Origin: an uncultured Bacteroidota bacterium
GTDB taxonomy: Bacteria; Bacteroidota; Bacteroidia; Bacteroidales; CAIWKO01
Direction of reading: 5' to 3'
Assembly (NCBI GenBank): GCA_937934705.1
Contig: CALGYY010000117.1
Span: forward strand, 1-64,000
DNA: 64,000 nt
The notes under the pieces were generated by a model. That model was given only the letters and a program-made list of their open reading frames with translations, searched no databases and had not been told where the DNA came from. Made by a program: the position numbers and the translations under genes. Below, in pieces: positions 52,235 to 61,891 of the stretch (the first letter of the stretch is position 1; every line of letters starts with the position of its first letter).

Positions 52235-53365
52235 TCAGGCATCCATCAGCAATGCAGTCACATGGTCGGCCATCAGCTTACCGCTGCGTGACAGATAAAT
52301 CCTGTTGCCTTCGCGGGCGAGCCAGCCTTTTTCAAACGGACCGACCATTCGTTCTTCCATACCATGTACTACTTTTTCATTGAATATCCTTGCCGCTTCC
52401 TTCAGATCAATCCCCTCGCGCGTCCGGATGCGGGTCAGGATATATTCATTCAATTTCTGGAGCGGACTCAGAACTTCACGATCCAAAGGCAGGGTCGCTG
52501 CAGCAGCCATCCGGATATAGGTATCCAGATTTGCCGGATTCCACCAGCGGGAATGTCCATCGTAAGAATGGGCCGAAGGCCCGAAACCCCAATAATTTGT
52601 TCCGTTCCAGTAGGCGGAATTATGCTTCGAGCGGTGTTCAGGAAGAGCATAATTACTGATCTCATAATGTTCATAACCCAATTCTTCCAGAAGATCCATG
52701 GTTATAAGAAACTGGGAGGCTGTCTGTGCTTCATCAGGGGATGCCATCAGCCCCTTACGTATCCTGGCATTGAGCGCGGTCTGTTCCTCAACTGTTAGCG
52801 CGTAAACCGAAATATGATGAACGCCCAGTCCCGCCAGAATTCTCAGGTCGTCAGTGAGCGAAGCGTCTGTTTGACCCGGTATTCCGAGGATCAGGTCAGC
52901 AGAAACGGAATTTGCCCCGCTTTTCATCAGTTTTTGAAGGGCATTCTGCGCATCGCCTGCGGTGTGATTTCTCGAAAGATAGTCCAGACAGTGCTCATCA
53001 AAAGTCTGTATCCCCAGACTGAACCGATTGATGCCGGCCCTGAGCCAGTCCTCCGGCGATTGCTCTTTAAGGTCTTCCGGATTCAGCTCAAGAGTCACCT
53101 CGGCGTTCTGATCAAGCGGCATCCGTTCCCTCAGGGCCGTCAAAAGCATAAAGATCTCTGAAGGGTCGAGCAGTCCCGGGGAACCCCCGCCGAAATAAAC
53201 GGTACGGATCTCCTGTTGCGCAGCCGCCGGCCTTTCCTGCCCGATCTCCTGCATCAGTGCTTTCAGGAATTCAGGCTTACGGTGAAAGGCCGCCACAGAA
53301 AAGAAGTTGCAATAACAGCATTTACGGCGGCAAAAAGGAATATGAATGTAAACGCCCGCCATCAT
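52235..53365 (-). CDS. hemW: Radical SAM heme chaperone HemW
   Basis: The 376-residue protein is a radical SAM enzyme with VYIHIPFCRRKCCYCNFFS, the 4Fe-4S ligands being Cys12, Cys16 and Cys19. Further marks: TVYFGGGSPGLLDPSEI, VTLELNPEDL, INRFSLGIQTFDEHCLDYLSR, LILGIPGQT, ISVYALTVEE and YEISNYALPEHRSKHNSAYW. It was long annotated as oxygen-independent coproporphyrinogen oxidase, but lacks that enzyme's extra N-terminal cysteine; HemW proteins bind heme and deliver it to proteins. The second start, at 53360-53362, is an alternative. It is 9 bases after the EEP-fold gene and shares its transcript. Confidence 0.93.
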   Translation of the reverse strand: MMAGVYIHIPFCRRKCCYCNFFSVAAFHRKPEFLKALMQEIGQERPAAAQQEIRTVYFGGGSPGLLDPSEIFMLLTALRERMPLDQNAEVTLELNPEDLKEQSPEDWLRAGINRFSLGIQTFDEHCLDYLSRNHTAGDAQNALQKLMKSGANSVSADLILGIPGQTDASLTDDLRILAGLGVHHISVYALTVEEQTALNARIRKGLMASPDEAQTASQFLITMDLLEELGYEHYEISNYALPEHRSKHNSAYWNGTNYWGFGPSAHSYDGHSRWWNPANLDTYIRMAAAATLPLDREVLSPLQKLNEYILTRIRTREGIDLKEAARIFNEKVVHGMEERMVGPFEKGWLAREGNRIYLSRSGKLMADHVTALLMDA

Positions 53366-53374
53366 CGCACAGGA

Positions 53375-54604
53375 TTATTTCCTTTGCAGAAAGCGGTCAA
53401 AAACGGGTTCTTCCTTCGCAGAGCTACCGCCGCCACTGACTTTGCCTCCCATTTTTTCATTCAGTTTGATGAGAGAGTCCAGCAGAATCTGGATGGTATG
53501 GCTGCAGGCATCGGGACAGTACTCCAGTGGATTTACTTTAAGACGGATCTTCATGTACACAGGCTGATGATCAGAATACCGGAAGCCGTCATCCAGCACC
53601 CGGGTTTCCCTGACTTCAACATTGGGCGAACAGACAAAGAAATCAATGGTAGAAGTCAGCGTCGATCCCTCAGCATAGGGAGCGCTCACTTCACGGTTGG
53701 TCGGTACGGCATGGTCATAGGCCAGGGTCCACCCTGAGGGAAAGAAAGTATTTTCCAGAACAGGGACTTCGGGTTTGCGGACGTAAGGTTTTTTATACCG
53801 CAGGCTGTCGTGTTTCGGCGGGCCCTGATTCCAGTCGCCACCGGCCACCACAAAGTTTCCGCTTTCGTACTCAGCCAGCATGAAGTTCCGCAACAGCCAG
53901 AGTTCGTAGATTCTGAGAGCCCCTGCAGCATCATACGCAGAATTGTGAAGGTTGATGATGACCAGGTCTCCGCTTCCTGCAAGCCGGAAACGCTGGATCA
54001 CAAAACAGCGATCCAGCATGAATATTTTCATGGGCCAGCTGTAATTCACAGGAGAAGCGATCCTTTGTGATGAGGCCGGGACGAAGCGGCTGCAACTCAT
54101 CATGCCTGACTGAACTTCTCCCATCGGGCGGGTGACGGGCAAAGGAACAAAGCCAACCTTGTAATTCTGCGCGAAGACAGCGGTGTGTCCTTCAAGACTT
54201 TCCCTGATCAGTGCAGTCTGATCGGTGTGATAGCTTCTGGATGCGTCCGAATCCACTTCCTGAAGCAGGAAAAAATCTATGCTGTCATAATCAGCCAGCC
54301 GGTTGTAGATCCCGTTCAGGTATTCCTGATAAAAGTCTTCACCGGGCTTACTGTGACTGCCTCCGTCATAGAAGAAGTCCATTTCCCGACCCAGGCCGCA
54401 ATAACCGATATTCCAGCTCAGGAAGCTGAAATCGGTAGTGAAAACGGGGTTTTTCTGGACACCACGCTCATTACTCAGTTCTTCAACAGCTTGCGGCTGA
54501 TAATCGGTCAGACTGGAGTAAATCAAAAAACCTGCAGACAGGGCCACCAGCACCACGACAATGATCAGCAGGGTTTTAAGTATAACGCGCAGGACTTTTT
54601 TCAT
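53375..54604 (-). CDS. Endonuclease/exonuclease/phosphatase-fold protein, membrane-anchored
   Basis: The 409-residue protein has an N-terminal membrane helix (LKTLLIIVVVLVALSAGFLI) and a periplasmic or exported EEP (DNase I-like) domain at about 60-360. Catalytic motifs: FLSWNIGYCGLG, FFLLQEVDSDASR with the metal-binding Glu, LVIINLHNSAYD, FVVAGGDWNQGP and FRYSDHQPVYMKI with the final His. A C-terminal extension has a Gly/Ser-Lys tail (MGGKVSGGGSSAKEEPVF). Relatives include phosphoinositide-like phosphatases, sphingomyelinases and nucleases; the substrate is unknown. It has a promoter at 54629-54658 and is followed within 9 bases by hemW. Confidence 0.88.
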   Translation of the reverse strand: MKKVLRVILKTLLIIVVVLVALSAGFLIYSSLTDYQPQAVEELSNERGVQKNPVFTTDFSFLSWNIGYCGLGREMDFFYDGGSHSKPGEDFYQEYLNGIYNRLADYDSIDFFLLQEVDSDASRSYHTDQTALIRESLEGHTAVFAQNYKVGFVPLPVTRPMGEVQSGMMSCSRFVPASSQRIASPVNYSWPMKIFMLDRCFVIQRFRLAGSGDLVIINLHNSAYDAAGALRIYELWLLRNFMLAEYESGNFVVAGGDWNQGPPKHDSLRYKKPYVRKPEVPVLENTFFPSGWTLAYDHAVPTNREVSAPYAEGSTLTSTIDFFVCSPNVEVRETRVLDDGFRYSDHQPVYMKIRLKVNPLEYCPDACSHTIQILLDSLIKLNEKMGGKVSGGGSSAKEEPVFDRFLQRK

Positions 54605-54628
54605 GGATCAATACCTCCTATACGGAAG

Positions 54629-54658
54629 CAAATATAGCATTTTTACCATGCCCGCAAA
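54629..54658 (-). promoter_or_regulatory. Promoter of the EEP-fold gene and hemW
   Basis: Minus strand: TTTG (54655-54658), 18 bases, TATATTTG (54629-54636), ending 25 bases before the start codon. Confidence 0.65.
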
Positions 54659-54782
54659 TGCCTGCCTGAGCAATACCCGGAAGCGACGCGTAAAAAATGC
54701 GCATCAGTGATTACATTTTGACCGGATATTTTATACTTTTACCTTCCTTTATCTGACCATAAATTTCAATAAACCCAATTCC

Positions 54783-57700
54783 ATGGACAAGAAGAAAATC
54801 ATTCTCGCTGCAGTGATCGCGTTATTGCTGGTGGTCACCATCATTCTGGTGTTTACGACCGGGGCGCCGGCCAGGGTAAAAGTAAACCCTGCTTTTAAAG
54901 ACTACATTTCAGGCTTCACCTCGAGCGTAATCAGCACCGAATCAACGATCAGGGTTGAGCTGGCCAACGACTACGCCGACTCCAGCATGTTTGAAAAAGC
55001 GGTTGATGCCAAACTGTTTGATTTCAGTCCGGGAATCAACGGAAAAACATACTGGGTCAGCACCCGAACCCTTGAGTTCAGGCCTGATAAGCCGATGAAG
55101 CAAAACACCTTGTATACGGCGAAATTCTTTATCTCTAAAATTCTGAATATGCCGGACAGCCTGGAAACATTCGTTTTCCAGTTTCATACGGCCAAGCAGG
55201 CAGCAGAAATGACTGTTGAAAACCATAAGGCCTACGATAAAAAGAACCTGGCCTGGGAAAAGGTGACCGGAACTGTCCGCACAGCTGATGTTGCCGGGCC
55301 GGATCTTGTCAGTAAAGCGATTACCGCCCGGCAGAACGGGAAAGATCTTAAGGTGACGGTGGTCGCCTCGGGTGACCGCAAAACCTTCACTTTCCAGGTC
55401 GACAGCGTGAAAAGGGGCAAAGAGGCGGGATCGGTGGAGATCACCTTCAACGGAAAAGAAATCGGTGCTGAATCTGATGATACGCGTACCGTTCTGATTC
55501 CGTCGATTGATGATTTCATTCTGACAGGTGTTAAGGTCTTCCAGATGCCGGAACAGCACGTTCTGCTTCAGTTCTCGGATCCAATTAAAGAGGACCAGAC
55601 CCTGGATGGCATCATCAAGATCGGAGATCTCACGGGACTCAATTTCGCGATTGAAGACAATGAAGTACGTGTTTATGTAGGAGAAGGCGAATACGGCACC
55701 CAGGAACTGGTCATCGAAACCGCACTGAAGAACAGTATGGGAAAGAACCTGAAACGCAAGGTTGCGGAAAGCATCGTTTTCGAAGACCTCAAACCGGATA
55801 TCCGGCTGATCGGCAATGGTGTGATCCTGCCCAGCTCCAATGGACTGATCTTCCCGTTTGAAGCAGTCAACCTGAAAGCTGTTGACGTAAAGATCATGAG
55901 GATCTATGAAAACAATATTGCACAGTTCCTTCAGGTCAATGAACTGGATGGTCAGCGTGAACTCAGCCGTGTAGGTAAGGTCATCCTGAAAAAGACCGTA
56001 CTGCTTTCATCTGCCACCAATGCTCCGGTGAATTACGGAAAATGGAACAGATTCTCAATTGATCTTTCAGAGATGATCAAGGCAGAACCCGGCGCCATTT
56101 ACAGGGTCAGCCTGAGTTTCAAGAAAGCATACTCACTGTATGCCTGTGACGAAGAACCCCAGACTGATGAAGAAATCCTTGCTGCAGGCTGGAACGATAC
56201 CGGTGATGAAGAATCAGACTGGGATTATTACAGTGATTACGACGATTATTATTATGATTACTATGATGATTATTACTATTACGGCTGGGGAAGTGATTAT
56301 GAAGATCCCTGCGAGGATTACTATTACAGTGGCAAAACATACAGCCGGAATATCCTGGCCAGTGACATTGGTCTGATCGCCAAGATAGGCGCAGCCGGCA
56401 AGGTATATATATATTCTGCCAATCTTGTTACAACCGCAGCGATGAGCGGTGTAGGTCTGAATTTCTATGATTACCAGAACCAGCTGATCGGCAAGGGTGT
56501 GACCAACAGTGACGGTATGGCTGAGATTCAGTTGAAAAAATCGCCACATCTGCTGGTGGCCAATTACGGAAAGCAAAAAGCCTATCTGCGTCTCGTGGGC
56601 GGTTCATCTCTTTCTCTGAGTATGTTTGATGTAAGCGGGGAATCTGTCCGCAAAGGGATCAAAGGATTTATCTATGGTGAACGCGGGGTCTGGCGCCCGG
56701 GAGATTCCATTTATCTGACCTTCATTTTGGAGGATAAGCTGAAACGCCTGCCCCCGGAAGCACCGGTGGTTTTCAACCTGGTCAACCCCAGGGGTGTAAA
56801 AGTAGCCACTGCCGTGCGTACTGCAGGTGTCAACGGGTTTTATGATTTCAGGACGGCAACAGATCCGTCTGCGGTGACCGGAAACTATACGGCAGAATTC
56901 AAGGTCGGGGGTGCCTATTTCAGCAAGACCCTTAAGATCGAAACCATCAAACCCAACCGTTTGAAAGTGAAACTGGATTTCGGTGCGGATAAAGTGATCG
57001 GGCACAAAGAAAGTAAAGGTGTGCTGGAAGCGCGCTGGCTGCACGGTGCGATTGCCAGAAATCTCAGGGCAACGGTGAATGTCAACCTGGTTCCTTCGTC
57101 AACAGTGTTTGAAAAGTTCCCGGGCTATGTTTTTGATGATCCTGCCCGTCGTTTCTATTCTGACCAGACCACCATTTTTGACGGGAAACTGGATGAAGAA
57201 GGCAAAGCGGAGGTAACTCCCGACATCAACCTCGGTGAAAATGCACCGGGTGTATTGCGTGCCTATTTTGAAACCCGCGTGTTTGAAGAGGGCGGTGATT
57301 TCAGTGTTGACCGTTTCTCACTCCCTTATTATCCGTATACTTCTTATGTAGGCATCAGGGTTCCTGAGGGACAGCAATACGACATGATACTTGAGACCGG
57401 AAAAACGCACAGCATTAATTTCATTAACCTGGATGCCAACGGCAAGAAACTTCCGGGAAAGAAAATCAAAGTCGACATTTATAAGGTGGACTGGCGCTGG
57501 TGGTGGGACAATTCCGGTTCGGATCTGGCTGATTTTGTCCGCAGTTCGTACAACGCCCCGGTGGATACATTAACACTGACGACCATCAGCGGGGCTGCAA
57601 GTTTCAATTTCAAAGTTGAAGATGCTGACTGGGGACGTTATTTTATCAGGGCGACAGACGTTGAGAGCGGACACAGCACGGGTAAGATCATTTATGTGGA

Positions 57701-59840
57701 CTGGCCCAACTGGGCAAGCCGCACCCGTGAAGGCAAAGAAGCGGCCTCCATGCTGATCTTCTCTGCAGATAAGGACAAATATGAAGTGGGAGAGCTGGTC
57801 AATCTGACCATTCCCAGCACAGAAGGCGGAAGGGCTCTGATCACCATCGAAACGGGTACCTCCGTGATACAGTCCCACTGGATCCGCACAGAGGCCAACC
57901 AGACCTTCTTCTCTTTCAAGATCACTGAAGACATGGCACCCAACGTTTACGCGAGTGTGACCATGCTGCAACCCCATGCACAGACGGTGAACGATCTGCC
58001 CATCCGTCTGTATGGAGTGATCCCGATCCATGTGGAAAATAAGAACACCCACCTGAAACCTGTCATTTCTATGGCGGATGTACTGCGTCCTGAAGAAAAC
58101 GCCAGCATCACCATTAAAGAAGAGAGCGGCAGGGCCATGACCTATACCGTGGCCGTAGTAGATGAAGGCTTACTGGATCTGACCAAGTTCAAAACACCGG
58201 ATCCCTGGGCCTATTTCTACGCCAGGGAAGCTCTTGGCATCCGCACATGGGATGTGTACGACGATGTTATCGGTGCTTACGGCGGCCAGCTCGACAGGAT
58301 ACTAAGCCTCGGGGGTGGTGATGATGGTGAGAGCGGTGGTGGTAAAAACAGGGCCAACCGCTTCAAGCCCATGGTGAAGTTCTTCGGTCCTTTTGCCTTA
58401 AAGGCCGGACAGTCGAAAACCTTCACCTTTAAAATGCCGCAGTACATTGGTTCGGTCAGGGTCATGGTGGTGGCCGGGCAGGACGGCGCTTACGGCTCTG
58501 CGGAGAAAACAGTAGCGGTTAAAAAGCCTTTGATGTTACTGGCTACATTACCCAGGGTGGTCGGGCCGGATGAAGAAGTATCCCTGCCGGTATCTGTATT
58601 CGCCATGGAGAACCATATTAAAAATGTATCGGTAAAAGTCCAGGCCAACAATCTGTTCACTATCGAGGGCGGGGACATGCAACAGATCAGCTTTGCGCAA
58701 ACCGGTGACGAACTGGTCACTTTCAAGCTCAAAGTGAAACCCGGTGTGGGCGTTGGAAAGGTGAAGGTGATGGCCAATTGCGGCAAGGAGTGGGCAGCTC
58801 ATGAGATCGAGATTGAGGTCAGGAACCCCAATCCCGAAATGACCCAGGTGGTAGAAGCCGTGATCAAACCCGGAGAGACCTGGAACGGGAATTATGTCCC
58901 GCCCGGGATTGCCGGAACCAATAAGGGAACACTGGAGCTGTCTTCGATTCCTCCCATCAATCTTGAAAAACGTCTCAAATACCTGGTGAGTTATCCTTAT
59001 GGCTGCGTCGAACAAACAACCTCGGCAGTATTCCCGCAGCTTTACTTGGGTGAACTCATGGAACTGGACGAAAAGTATAAAGCCAGGATTGACAAAAATA
59101 TCAAAGCAGGAATCAGTAAGATTCTGAGCTTCCAGAATGCCACCGGAGGTTTATCCTACTGGCCGGGATCGACTTATGCGGATGACTGGGCAACAACCTA
59201 TGCCGGACATTTCATGCTTGAGGCGAAAGAAAAGGGATACGCGGTATCCGCCACCTTCCTGAGCAAGTGGAAAACATACCAGCGCAAACAAGCCAATGCC
59301 TGGAGCAGCAATATGAACCGCTATTACTTCAACTCTGATCTCTCCCAGGCCTATCGGCTCTATACCCTGGCGCTGGCGGGATCACCGGAAATGGGTGCAA
59401 TGAACCTCTTACGCGAGCAGAAGAACCTCTCGGCCGCTGCCAAATGGAGACTTGCCGCGGCCTATCAGCTGGCAGGCCAGCCCGAGGTGGCCAAAGCCCT
59501 TGTCAGCAGTGCCACAACAACCATAAGCTATTACCGGGAGCAATACTTCACTTATGGTTCACCCGAAAGGGATCAGGCCATGATCATTGAAGCTTTATGC
59601 CTCATGGGACAGTTCACCAAAGCTGCACCACTGGTAAAGACCCTTTCAGCCAACCTCAGCAAAGATTACTGGATGAGCACCCAAACCACTGCCTACAGTC
59701 TGATCGCCATCAGCCGGTTTGTCAGACAAAACGGTACCGCTTCGGGTCTGGATCTGAGTTATACCCTGAATAATGGCCAGGCAGTGAGCAAAACCAGCAA
59801 GAAGTCGGTGATGAATGTCGACATGAACCTGAAAGGCTAA
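54783..59840 (+). CDS. Alpha-2-macroglobulin-like protein, cut short by an in-frame TAA
   Basis: This 1685-residue reading frame encodes a very large envelope protein. An N-terminal anchor (IILAAVIALLLVVTIILVFT) is followed by macroglobulin (MG) beta domains. The bait-region and thioester part has YPYGCVEQTT with the reactive Cys1408-x-x-Gln, in KRLKYLVSYPYGCVEQ as in true bacterial A2Ms. Such proteins trap attacking proteases covalently in the periplasm. Residues about 473-518 hold a remarkable Tyr/Asp-rich insert between MG domains. The frame stops at TAA 59838-59840, but homologous sequence continues in the same frame to 60392, so the C-terminal domain is lost. Whether the stop is a real mutation or an error cannot be told. 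The usual partner, a PBP1C-type enzyme, is not adjacent. Confidence 0.9.
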   Translation: MDKKKIILAAVIALLLVVTIILVFTTGAPARVKVNPAFKDYISGFTSSVISTESTIRVELANDYADSSMFEKAVDAKLFDFSPGINGKTYWVSTRTLEFRPDKPMKQNTLYTAKFFISKILNMPDSLETFVFQFHTAKQAAEMTVENHKAYDKKNLAWEKVTGTVRTADVAGPDLVSKAITARQNGKDLKVTVVASGDRKTFTFQVDSVKRGKEAGSVEITFNGKEIGAESDDTRTVLIPSIDDFILTGVKVFQMPEQHVLLQFSDPIKEDQTLDGIIKIGDLTGLNFAIEDNEVRVYVGEGEYGTQELVIETALKNSMGKNLKRKVAESIVFEDLKPDIRLIGNGVILPSSNGLIFPFEAVNLKAVDVKIMRIYENNIAQFLQVNELDGQRELSRVGKVILKKTVLLSSATNAPVNYGKWNRFSIDLSEMIKAEPGAIYRVSLSFKKAYSLYACDEEPQTDEEILAAGWNDTGDEESDWDYYSDYDDYYYDYYDDYYYYGWGSDYEDPCEDYYYSGKTYSRNILASDIGLIAKIGAAGKVYIYSANLVTTAAMSGVGLNFYDYQNQLIGKGVTNSDGMAEIQLKKSPHLLVANYGKQKAYLRLVGGSSLSLSMFDVSGESVRKGIKGFIYGERGVWRPGDSIYLTFILEDKLKRLPPEAPVVFNLVNPRGVKVATAVRTAGVNGFYDFRTATDPSAVTGNYTAEFKVGGAYFSKTLKIETIKPNRLKVKLDFGADKVIGHKESKGVLEARWLHGAIARNLRATVNVNLVPSSTVFEKFPGYVFDDPARRFYSDQTTIFDGKLDEEGKAEVTPDINLGENAPGVLRAYFETRVFEEGGDFSVDRFSLPYYPYTSYVGIRVPEGQQYDMILETGKTHSINFINLDANGKKLPGKKIKVDIYKVDWRWWWDNSGSDLADFVRSSYNAPVDTLTLTTISGAASFNFKVEDADWGRYFIRATDVESGHSTGKIIYVDWPNWASRTREGKEAASMLIFSADKDKYEVGELVNLTIPSTEGGRALITIETGTSVIQSHWIRTEANQTFFSFKITEDMAPNVYASVTMLQPHAQTVNDLPIRLYGVIPIHVENKNTHLKPVISMADVLRPEENASITIKEESGRAMTYTVAVVDEGLLDLTKFKTPDPWAYFYAREALGIRTWDVYDDVIGAYGGQLDRILSLGGGDDGESGGGKNRANRFKPMVKFFGPFALKAGQSKTFTFKMPQYIGSVRVMVVAGQDGAYGSAEKTVAVKKPLMLLATLPRVVGPDEEVSLPVSVFAMENHIKNVSVKVQANNLFTIEGGDMQQISFAQTGDELVTFKLKVKPGVGVGKVKVMANCGKEWAAHEIEIEVRNPNPEMTQVVEAVIKPGETWNGNYVPPGIAGTNKGTLELSSIPPINLEKRLKYLVSYPYGCVEQTTSAVFPQLYLGELMELDEKYKARIDKNIKAGISKILSFQNATGGLSYWPGSTYADDWATTYAGHFMLEAKEKGYAVSATFLSKWKTYQRKQANAWSSNMNRYYFNSDLSQAYRLYTLALAGSPEMGAMNLLREQKNLSAAAKWRLAAAYQLAGQPEVAKALVSSATTTISYYREQYFTYGSPERDQAMIIEALCLMGQFTKAAPLVKTLSANLSKDYWMSTQTTAYSLIAISRFVRQNGTASGLDLSYTLNNGQAVSKTSKKSVMNVDMNLKG

Positions 59841-60392
59841 GCCCAGAAAGGCAAGGTGAAAATCCAGAACAAATCCAGGGGTATTCTGTATGCCAGGGTG
59901 ATCCTGCAGGGCGTTCCGGCGGCAGGTGAAGAAAAGGCAGCATCCAGCAATCTGACCATTGACGTGAATTTCACAGACCTGAAGGGCGGTAAAATCGACA
60001 TTTCCAAACTGCCCCAGGGGACTGATTTCATTTGTGAAATCAAGATCGGAAACCCGGGTCTGATGGGTCATTACTACAATCTCGCATTGACCTCTGTCTT
60101 CCCGTCTGGATGGGAGATCCACAATACCCGTATGGATGAGTTCAGCGGCAGGGTCAAGAACGATCCTTACGACTACCAGGATTTCAGGGACGACCGCGTG
60201 AATACTTTCTTCGGACTTCAGACCAAGGTCAGTAAAACATACAGGGTAATGCTGAACGCGAGTTATCTTGGCCGCTTCTATCTGCCGGGCTTCGTGGCTC
60301 AGGCCATGTACGACAATACCATCAATGCCAGTTCTTCAGGAAAATGGGTTGAAGTGGTTCCTTATGACGAAAAGACATCTGCCAGAAAATAA
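59841..60392 (+). pseudogene. Detached C-terminus of the alpha-2-macroglobulin gene
   Basis: Directly after the TAA the same frame stays open for 183 codons to TAA at 60390-60392. It encodes the final domain expected of a bacterial A2M (KVKIQNKSRGILYARVILQG, GGKIDISKLPQGTDFICEIK, RVNTFFGLQTKVSKTYRVML, FYLPGFVAQAMYDNTI, GKWVEVVP). A weak GTG start at 59856 exists, but there is no recognisable promoter. It is thus best seen as the severed end of the 54783 gene. Confidence 0.85.
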
Positions 60393-60398
60393 TCTGCA

Positions 60399-61274
60399 AT
60401 GAAAAAAAACCTTCTGATGCTCCTGCTGCTGTGCCCGTTTTTCGGGCACAGCCAGCAGCTGAGCCTGATTGACACTACGTATACATGGAATATCGGAGTA
60501 ATGAGTTTCGGTATCCCCGTACAGACCGTATTCATGAAGATCAGCGGCGATACGGCATATTCCGGAAATCAATACTATAAATTTTACAGTTCGGACGATT
60601 CCCTCTTTAGTGTGATGTATCTTGATGGCCTTGTCCGCGAAGATACAGCGGCAGGCATTGTCTGGTACAAAGACCTTCACAACCCCTGCGGCCCTGAAGA
60701 GGAGATCTATATCGATACCCTCGATGAAGGAGAAACCCATATGGGATATACCTGCGCCCCGCTCTCTTTTATGGTTGATTCGTCATCATATATTTTCCTT
60801 GACGGGAAACTGCGAAAAGTGATGATCTTTAATCTGAACGGCGGGGCAAATCCCCGTGAATACTGGGTGGAGGGATTCGGCAGCACTTTCTCTCCGGTGA
60901 AACCCCATCACAATTTCTGCGTTGCAGATCTGGAATATCATGTACTCTGTATTCACCGGAATTCAACCCTGGTATGGTCCAATCCGCTTTTTACTGAATG
61001 TTACTGGCCGGATGTCTCGGCCCTCGGGGAAGTTCAGGATGAAGAAAACATCCGGGTTTATCCGAATCCATCGGCAGACGATCTGAGGATCACAGGTGCA
61101 GAAGAGTTGTCAGAAATCCGTCTGCTGAACCTGCAGGGCGCACTGATCAGATCCTGGTCCGGACCACTATCTCCTCCTCTTACCTTAGAGGCAGGAGAAA
61201 TCCCCGGCGGAACTTACCTGCTCGTGATAAAGACTGTAAGCGGCCATATCATTAGCAGAAAGGTGGTACGTTAA
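60399..61274 (+). CDS. Secreted protein with T9SS sorting domain
   Basis: The 291-residue product has a signal peptide (MKKNLLMLLLLCPFFGHSQQ) and a mature domain of unknown family, about residues 21-205, with beta strands and several conserved-looking cysteines (HNPCGPEEE, YTCAPLSF, HHNFCVADLEYHVLCIH). The C-terminal 80 residues are a type A T9SS signal: IRVYPNPSADDLRI, IRLLNLQGALIRSW, GGTYLLVIKTVSGHIISRKV. It is exported to the surface. It starts 6 bases after the A2M frame's natural end and may be cotranscribed with it. Confidence 0.88.
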   Translation: MKKNLLMLLLLCPFFGHSQQLSLIDTTYTWNIGVMSFGIPVQTVFMKISGDTAYSGNQYYKFYSSDDSLFSVMYLDGLVREDTAAGIVWYKDLHNPCGPEEEIYIDTLDEGETHMGYTCAPLSFMVDSSSYIFLDGKLRKVMIFNLNGGANPREYWVEGFGSTFSPVKPHHNFCVADLEYHVLCIHRNSTLVWSNPLFTECYWPDVSALGEVQDEENIRVYPNPSADDLRITGAEELSEIRLLNLQGALIRSWSGPLSPPLTLEAGEIPGGTYLLVIKTVSGHIISRKVVR

Positions 61275-61281
61275 GCTTTTG

Positions 61282-61289
61282 TACTTTTG
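61282..61289 (+). promoter_or_regulatory. -7 element of coaD
   Basis: TACTTTTG matches TAnnTTTG and lies 13 bases before the ATG at 61303, so the leader would be short. It also argues against the earlier in-frame start at 61279. No clear -33 element. Confidence 0.5.
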
Positions 61290-61302
61290 TAAAAATTGTG
61301 AT

Positions 61303-61761
61303 ATGACAAGGATAGCCGTTTTCCCTGGTTCTTTCGACCCGATCACCCGGGGGCACGAGAATGTCATCAGACGCTCCCTTCCTCTTTTCGATAAGGTGAT
61401 TGTCGCGATCGGAGAAAATTCCGACAAGAAGTATTTCTTCCCGCTGGAACAAAGGCTGGAATGGATACGGCAGACCTTTGCCGACTGCAGCCAGGTTGAA
61501 GCCGGACATTATTCGGGACTCACTGTGGATTACTGCCTGACGCGCAAAGCCGGATTTATCCTGAGGGGATTACGAACATCAGCCGATTTTGAATTCGAAA
61601 GAAGTATCGGACAGGTGAACCGTAAGATCAAAGGCGGTATTGAAACCATTTTCATTCTTGCCGATCCGGAATTTACAGCCTTGAATTCTTCGATTGTAAG
61701 AGAGCTTATCCGTTACGGCGGGGATATCAGCGATTTTGTCCCGCCCTGTGTGAAGATTTAA
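61303..61761 (+). CDS. coaD: Phosphopantetheine adenylyltransferase
   Basis: The 152-residue cytoplasmic enzyme joins 4'-phosphopantetheine and ATP to dephospho-CoA, the penultimate step of CoA synthesis. It has the nucleotidyltransferase motif IAVFPGSFDPITRGHENVI (T15-x-G-H18), ILRGLRTSADFEFERSIGQ, and the second ATP motif AALNS-type sequence FTALNSSIVRELIRYGGDI. Length is normal. The first start in frame (61279) would add eight residues before MTRIAV and overlap the -7 element, so 61303 is chosen. Confidence 0.97.
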   Translation: MTRIAVFPGSFDPITRGHENVIRRSLPLFDKVIVAIGENSDKKYFFPLEQRLEWIRQTFADCSQVEAGHYSGLTVDYCLTRKAGFILRGLRTSADFEFERSIGQVNRKIKGGIETIFILADPEFTALNSSIVRELIRYGGDISDFVPPCVKI

Positions 61762-61834
61762 TTTTTTTGTCAATCATAATATTGCAGATGCAACACTCGT
61801 TTATTAAGCGGGTACATCAAAACAGGGGGTAAAG

Positions 61835-61891
61835 GCCTCATCCCGGTAAGCTCGTTCCGCACGGGAGGAGTTGGGATGAGGCTCATTTTTT
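61835..61891 (+). promoter_or_regulatory. Terminator-like leader hairpin directly before a start codon
   Basis: GCCTCATCCC (61835-61844) pairs with GGGATGAGGC (61873-61882), followed by a T-rich tract ending at 61891, one base before the ATG at 61892. An alternative stem, TCCCG (61841-61845) with CGGGA (61862-61866), shares bases with it. It could be the coaD terminator or an attenuator of the TlpA-like gene. Confidence 0.6.
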
